A stretch of 64,000 bases of DNA, taken from assembly GCA_905178155.1 (NCBI GenBank), contig CAJINV010000008.1, positions 3,894,793-3,958,792 of the forward strand. Direction: 5' to 3'. Both the position numbers and the translations under genes were made by a program. The DNA is from Amoebophrya sp. A120 (lineage: Eukaryota; Sar; Dinophyceae; Syndiniales; Amoebophryaceae). This document shows, one piece after another, positions 59,413 through 64,000 of the stretch (position 1 is its first letter; every line of letters begins with the position of its first letter). The notes below the pieces were generated by a model that searched no databases, had not been told where the DNA came from, and saw only the letters and a list, made by a program, of their open reading frames with translations.

Positions 59413-59767
59413 TTAAAGGGTGAGAGCGTACCCTTCCTCCGCCGTAGTGTCCAGGATCAGCGTGAGGAACGACATCATGACGAACGTCGCGGCGCAAACA
59501 CCGTGCTTGCTGACCAACGAAAAGATCGTCTTCAGGGAGAACGTATCCTGTGCAAAAGTATCGCACTCGTAGTAATCCTCGCAATTATGCATTACAGATT
59601 TTCTTCTTAACCTAAAGCCGCATTACAAATTCTATTTTTCATGCTGAGCAGGAAATTTGTCATGCGATTTCCACTAAGTAGTTGTGCGATGCTTCTGCAT
59701 TTCATAGAAGGCATCCAGTTGGATGCTCGTCTTCGCGGCCTGATAGGCGATTCGTTTTGCGCATATC
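59413..59767 (-). pseudogene. C-terminal fragment of a membrane protein, interrupted by an introner
   Basis: Read on the minus strand: exon from about 59767 to 59712 (AKRIAYQAAKTSIQLDA), then, after removal of introner I, 59543 to 59413 (FSLKTIFSLVSKHGVCAATF, VMMSFLTLILDTTAEEGYAL, TL, stop TAA). The hydrophobic segment and clean join make coding origin likely. Upstream of about 59767 the frame meets a TGA and no acceptor AG is in reach, so this is either a fragment or an exon whose 5' border I cannot see. It is the only well supported minus-strand coding piece in the window. Related sequence may be spread over 59-64 kb (see the 33-bp repeat). No family recognised. Confidence 0.55.
59544..59706. 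mobile_element. introner I, 163 bp, decayed
   Basis: Left end TATCCTGTGCAAAAGTATCG (identical to the right terminus of introner C); the right end is a diverged complement (GTGCGATGCTTCTGCATTTCATA). Flanks GAACG (59539-59543) and GAAGG (59707-59711) match at four of five bases. Contains TGTCATGC near 59658. It lies in a minus-strand frame, showing that this class is not tied to one strand. Confidence 0.7.
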
Positions 59768-59807
59768 AGTCAGTTGTCAGTCGGTGCGTCTATGCATATT
59801 TCTATCA

Positions 59808-59840
59808 GACCAAGGAGGACAGCTTGATGTAGTGACTCTT
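59808..59840 (-). repeat. 33-bp exon-like repeat, copy 1
   Basis: Reverse strand reads AAGAGTCACTACATCAAGCTG then TCCTCCTTGGTC; copies 2 and 3 at 61456-61490 and 63924-63957. Translates on the minus strand as KSHYIKLSSL(V) and is followed in all copies by GTC. Flanks differ. Confidence 0.8.
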
Positions 59841-60118
59841 CGGTTGCAGAGGTGCCGGATATTTCCATTCTCGATGGCGTCGTCCATCCTCTGTCGCAGC
59901 ACTGGTTCAAAGTCTTGAATGACGATTTCACTGCAGACGAGGTTGCCGCCGCTGTTCGCAACAGGAAGAATAGCGGCCAAACTGACGACTTTGATCAACT
60001 GATGCATTTGTACAAGGCGCTGGAGATGATCAACTGATGCATTTTTTTTTTTTTTGACTTTGATCAACTGCTGCCCCAGGTGCAGTTGTAGAGAGTGGAC
60101 TCCATCTTGTGCTCCAGC

Positions 60119-60735
60119 ATGAAGCTGTTTGTCCTGGCCGGTCCCGTGCGAGTAACTCGTTTCTTTGTGGTGGGCTCGAGGACGGAGATGCGATTCGATC
60201 GGAGATCTACGGCCAAGTTGCTGCCTTGAAGGCCATTCCCGATCGCCCAGTCACGCGCGACTTCTCTGAAGCAGTGCGAAGCGCGAAGCCTAAGCCGAAG
60301 CTCTGTGCTGACGCGAAGGGGCGGCAGGAGAAGACCAGAGGACCAGATGATCTGAACCTCGCCGCAGTTAAGGGGGTCACCTGGTGGAAAACCGGGTCGG
60401 GGGCTACAAGCAAGTTTGGTGGCTGTTTTCGTGTTCAGGTCATTGTGCGAAACAGCGCAGGAGATAAAGTCCCTGTTTCTCGCACGGTCTTTGTTGAGGA
60501 GCACAGCGACGACATCGACCAAGCTTTTGCCGCTGCAGTTGCTCTCCGCGCCCGTATCAAAGCGGACCCCCGGACCTACCTTGCCAACCGCATTCAGAGG
60601 ACCGCGAAGAAGAAAGATGCTGCTGGCGGCGCATCCGCACTACCGGTTATCAAAAGTTCGATCAAGTCCAACCGTGCTGGACCTAGTGCGCGACCGGGTT
60701 CTGTGTTTGCTGTGCGGAGGTTTTGGAAGCCGTGA
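60119..60735 (+). pseudogene. AP2-like DNA-binding domain frame, no intact start
   Basis: The frame 60109-60735 has no ATG anywhere. It contains KGVTWWKTGSG...FGGCFRVQVIVRNSAGDK...RTVFVEEHSDDIDQAFAAAV...RARIKADP, with the GVxW start, beta strands and amphipathic helix of an AP2/ERF-like domain, and a basic tail to a stop after RRFWKP. An ATG-led segment in another frame (60119: MKLFVLAGPVRVTRFFVVGS...) runs up to about 60227 and looks like the natural N-terminal part, implying a one-base frame disruption near there, or an intron. AP2 domains act as transcription factors in alveolates and also occur in mobile endonucleases. Surroundings rich in repeats favour a decaying copy. Confidence 0.5.
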
Positions 60736-61455
60736 TATTCTCTGCGCGGACACGGTTGTCAGAGCCGGCGGTTATTGGGATACAGGGGTCTGAGCATCGA
60801 CCACGTGGGGCGGGACAAAAAAAATGGAGTTCTGTGGATGTAGATACTTTTCTCCTCCACCAATGTGCGAATGCTCCTGCGGCTATGATGCATTTTGAGT
60901 CTCGCCTTTTGTCCTGCTGTGTATCGTCTATGTGAGGATCTAAAATTCAACAAATTGACTCTACAACTTTCAGGCTATCTTGTCCAGGAGGCTACCAGGA
61001 GCTGTTGCTCCATTTTTCTGGATCTTTGTTAGACCGTACGTAACGCCTGGCTCGCATGCTATGATGGATTTTTTAACTTGAAGAGGGTATGAAATTTGTC
61101 TCAGAACTGCCATTTTTCTGCTACTTTAACAGCTCGCCTTGTCCCCACCTAAACGTAGATTCTTGATTTGAATTATTTTACTTGCTAGTCGAAGTGCTTT
61201 TAAGTTTAACTTACTTTGTTTACAGTTGCTTCATGAGATCTTTTTTCCTAGGTTTACTACAGGTACTTTGGTTCTTAGCGCGTATAGTTATTGTTATGCC
61301 TGCTCTACAGTTTAGTTCTAACCGGTAGGTTTTTTTTTTGCTATTTATTAAGCTTTTTCCCTTCTTTTCCATTGCCATTGCTATCTCGCCACTGCCATTG
61401 CTGACTTCGCGGCCATACCTTCGCAGGTGGTTCGCAGGTGGTTCGCACATGCATT
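60736..61455. other. no supported gene
   Basis: About 700 bp, AT-rich, with short frames only. Confidence 0.35.
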
Positions 61456-61490
61456 CGACCAAGGAGGACAGCTTGATGTAGTGACTCTTG
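61456..61490 (-). repeat. 33-bp exon-like repeat, copy 2
   Basis: Same core as copy 1; minus-strand translation VCAKSHYIKLSSLVECM. An AAG precedes and GTC follows the shared core. Confidence 0.8.
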
Positions 61491-61611
61491 GCACAAACGC
61501 GCATGGCCTTACAGGATCAGCATGGTTAGGCTGAGAGCTCTCGCCTTCTGTCTTTCGATGCGGACGCACCGCATTAGCGTCCCTCCATTCAGCAAGCAAC
61601 ACGAGCAGCAG

Positions 61612-61910
61612 TCCGGCCTCTTCCGGGGCTACGTGCAACAACCAAAAGCGACATATGTCCGAAAATATATCTGGGGACGCTTCTGGCGGGTGGCAGCTCT
61701 GGGGATATCCGCGTCGCTGCCGCTGCTACCGAGCTGCCGAAGGTGACAAGGGTGACCCTGGACGAGCATTGTTGCGCCTTCAAGTGGCGGCAGTGCGTGA
61801 ACTGCTGCAAAAAGGAACGCGACGCCAGGAGCGTTCGCGAAGCAGACGCGCCGGAGGAGACCCCGCCCCCCTTAGCGGAGGTTCTGCGGAAGGAAAAAAA
61901 AGTCGTATAA
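61612..61910 (+). CDS. Cys-rich ORF segment (exon or gene fragment)
   Basis: Frame ending TAA at 61908-61910 encodes TELPKVTRVTLDEHCCAFKW, RQCVNCCKKERDARSVREAD, then a Pro/Glu-rich end LAEVLRKEKKVV. The two CC pairs and flanking basic residues look like a metal-binding or structural Cys module but match no family I know. The competing frame over the same bases (61655-61942) is Arg/Ser-rich and less convincing. No ATG start in this frame, so it would need an upstream exon. Confidence 0.3.
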
Positions 61911-61942
61911 GCAGACCTAGAAGACATATTTGCAGCGCATAA

Positions 61943-62314
61943 TCAGACAGTAACGATTTTCGTCTCCTGCTGCAAACGCTACAGCACAAGCGGGGACTGA
62001 CTCTGGAGCAGGCTTTGGACGCAGTAACGTCGGCAATGATAAGCCGCCACGTCGAACGGGTCCGAATAGAAGCATCACGGCAGTGGACGAGATATCTGAC
62101 CTTTCTGGCGAAGGCGAAGACGTTTTATCACCCCGCTGGACTCTTCGGAGACCGGGCCTGGCCCGAAGTAGAGCGGTCCCGTTTCTCACCTATTCTCGAT
62201 GTGATTGGTCCCGTTTACACTCACCTATTTTACGTCCCCTCTACAATCACACTTCCTATTTTGATTACAAGCCAAAGAAGCTTGCTACGTACACTTAGTT
62301 TTTTCGCTGCAGTA
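61943..62314 (+). CDS. helical ORF segment (exon or gene fragment)
   Basis: Frame open from about 61943 through the ATG at 62036 reads SNDFRLLLQTLQHKRGLTLE, QALDAVTSAMISRHVERVRI, EASRQWTRYLTFLAKAKTFY, then HPAGLFGDRAWPEVERSRFS. Amphipathic helices and lack of low complexity suggest real coding history. It is followed by introner H at 62315. It may be the next exon of the Cys-rich segment (phases did not match with any AG I tried). No family recognised. Confidence 0.35.
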
Positions 62315-62580
62315 TATGCATTGCAAATATGTCGGGGCCAGGGAATTTCTGATGCTAGTTTATGTATTCTCGGCGGCGAGGACACGGCAATAGGCAGCCA
62401 CGCGCGGCGAGCTTCTGGGCTCCTTGTCCTCTGTGATCGTGTTTCGCTTTCTGCGTGATAAATTACTTACATTCTTGTGCGACAGGCAGGAGGCTCTCTC
62501 CTGCTCACGCACTACAGGCTCAGGAGCCACGCGTGACAAGCATGACAAACTTCGAGACCCAGACATATTTGCATTGGATA
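62315..62580. mobile_element. introner H, about 266 bp
   Basis: Left end TATGCATTGCAAATATGTCG; reverse complement of the right end TATCCAATGCAAATATGTCT. The AAATATGTCTGGGTC core resembles introner G. Contains GCATGACA at about 62540. Flanking 5-mers (CAGTA and GCTTA) do not match, so boundaries or integrity are uncertain. Confidence 0.7.
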
Positions 62581-63230
62581 GCTTATTCTCACGAAGAAAG
62601 CGAGAGCACCCATAGATAGTCAAGGTTTTTTTCAAGCACGTGACGCGCAGATCTATACTCCTCAGCACCACACCACTATAGCTGAGTCCCCGTAGATACA
62701 GCGTTGATCAAGTTGTATTGCAATAACAGTTCCAATGATCAGCGCCCACGGGCTGGCCTCGCCGGCAGTGAGGTGGATAGATCCGCTTTTTACTTTTTCT
62801 ATGTTTTTTCGACTTTTTCAATGATTTTCGCGCTTTTTAGTGAAAAAGTCGCGCTTCAGCGAGCGACTCAAGTAGAATTATTATAAAACTACTGATATTA
62901 CTTTTATTCTATTTTCTTCTCTTTATTTTCTCCTTTTCTCTGTTTTTTTTTACTTTTTCTGTAGAATATTGTTATGTAGGTCAGTTTACCACAGCCGCTT
63001 GATGCTTTAAATACGTTGACAAAGTGAAAACTTACATTTGATTTTGCATGGCTAACCACATTCCAGTGACGCAAGACTATTCTAGTCTGGCTCACATGGG
63101 GAACAAAGATGGTGGGGCACGCGCGCGCGTCGGTTCGTTCTTTCGGATTCGCAAAATGGCATGAGAGCGAGATAGAAGAAAATCGCGCTCGTTTTTTCAA
63201 ATTAATGTGTAGCAGCAAAAAAAAAAATTG
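62581..63230. other. no supported gene
   Basis: AT-rich sequence with T runs; nothing recognised. Confidence 0.35.
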
Positions 63231-63600
63231 TCGCGCACGCGAAGCCGTCGCGCAGCCGTCCGGGCCGCTCGGCCGCCCCCGCGCCGGGGCGCAGGGCGGT
63301 GCCGCTCGCGCCCCTGGAAGCCTTCCGCTCCACCGAGCGCACCGTGGCGCCGCGAACGCAGCGAAGAGGCGCGAGCGGCCCGGGCGGTCCGAGCGGCGCA
63401 GCCGCCCGGGCCGCTCGCTGCGCCGCTCGAGCCCGTCCCGCTCCCGGCAGCGGCCCGGAGCGCCGGCAAGGGCCCGAGCGGCCGGAAGCGCCCCGAGCGG
63501 CGCGGGCGGCGCCAGGCCGGAATTCCGACCGGCGCGAGCGGTCGTGGGCGCGCGGCGGCCGGAAGTCTCGGGGCCTGGCCGCTGGTGGTCCAGGTGTTCG
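63231..63600. repeat. GC-rich low-complexity block
   Basis: About 370 bp, very rich in GCC/CGC/CGG, sharply different from AT-rich flanks. Long frames are open in several phases on both strands (up to 234 codons) because stops are rare; the Ala/Arg/Pro products are not credible proteins. Confidence 0.6.
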
Positions 63601-63923
63601 GGCCACATGGTAGGGGCCCCAGGCTAAGAGTGCAGTCGCATTTTCGAAAAAAGTGCGGATTTCTCGGTGTTAAATTTGAAAAGCGGCAAGACCCTGGCTC
63701 AGATCATGGCGGCGCGCTGTGCGGCCAACGTGGCGACCCCGGTCGGAGGCGCGGCGCTTTGGACGGATCCCATACATGACAAAAAATATTTAAAATCCTG
63801 AACACATTTAAAGACCCTAACGGTTGTGGTAGAACTGACCTACTTGAATATTGACTTTTTCAATAATTCTTGAGTTTTTCTCTGTTTTTCTTGTGTTCGA
63901 TGATTCTCACCTCTAACCCTGCT

Positions 63924-63957
63924 CGACCAAGGAGGACAGCTTGATGTAGTGACTCTT
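63924..63957 (-). repeat. 33-bp exon-like repeat, copy 3
   Basis: Minus-strand context TTTGCTAG, then WPAQAYKSHYIKLSSLVEQ, then GGTTAG; an AG before and GTCGAG after the core would fit a small exon. Confidence 0.8.
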
Positions 63958-64000
63958 GTAAGCTTGCGCAGGCCACTAGCAAAGATCCTGTCCCGGAGGG

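Noticed and set aside
62904-63779. Frames up to 234 codons on both strands in the GC-rich block
   Set aside because: Multiple overlapping frames, Ala/Arg/Pro-rich, confined to a low-complexity GC island.
1-64000. Dinoflagellate spliced-leader RNA, tRNA, 5S or snRNA genes
   Set aside because: I looked for the conserved leader CCGTAGCCATTTTGGCTCAAG-type sequence in part and for clear tRNA arms but found none; a covariance search would be needed to exclude them.

Overview
This window looks like nuclear DNA of an alveolate, most likely a dinoflagellate of the syndinian Amoebophrya type; that is inference, not a database match. The grounds are: every well supported gene from 0.9 to 58.2 kb lies on the + strand; there are long serine/histidine/glutamine-rich proteins; a CCCH zinc-finger block typical of dinoflagellate proteins recurs; and, most telling, coding exons are interrupted by palindromic transposon-like introns (introners) that lack GT-AG ends, as reported for Amoebophrya. 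No bacterial operon, rRNA or tRNA was recognised.

Layout: 0.9-1.5 kb, a ubiquitin-eS31 (RPS27A) fusion gene with one GT-AG intron. 4.8-14.4 kb, a giant CCCH zinc-finger protein (A) and a downstream low-complexity gene or 3' part of the same gene. 16.7-18.4 kb, an ankyrin-type gene with one introner. 18.5-19.1 kb, an uncharacterised ORF. 20.5-21.7 kb, a Mutator-like non-autonomous element. 22.7-30.5 kb, CCCH protein B, whose 2,185-codon frame is restored only if two introners and two GT-AG introns are removed. 31.5-32.8 kb, a three-copy tandem array with covarying hairpins. 35.4-37.6 kb, a GC-rich repeat block with satellite-like units and a minisatellite. 37.8-46.7 kb, CCCH protein C, carrying a 1.3 kb transposon in an intron. 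48.3-51.0 kb, a membrane protein with two PSI-like Cys modules and a LEA14/WHy-like domain, with one introner. 51.9-52.7 kb, another TIR element. 53.6-58.2 kb, a cytidine-deaminase-fold protein with one introner and a huge insertion between its two zinc motifs. 59-64 kb is a patchwork: a minus-strand membrane-protein fragment with an introner, an AP2-like reading frame without a start codon, Cys-rich and helical ORF pieces, a third class of introner and three copies of a 33-bp exon-like repeat.

The introners are the main result. Seven elements with 5'-TAT(C/G) termini were delimited by eye; five sit in coding sequence, each flanked by a perfect 5-bp direct repeat, and in each case removing the element plus one repeat copy joins two open frames in phase. 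They share an internal GCATGACA octamer despite different terminal repeats. The tandem array at 31.5 kb is the second unexplained object: its stems change sequence in both arms between copies, which suggests selection on RNA or DNA structure.

Intron-exon joins were worked out by reading phase across splice sites; none is backed by transcript data.
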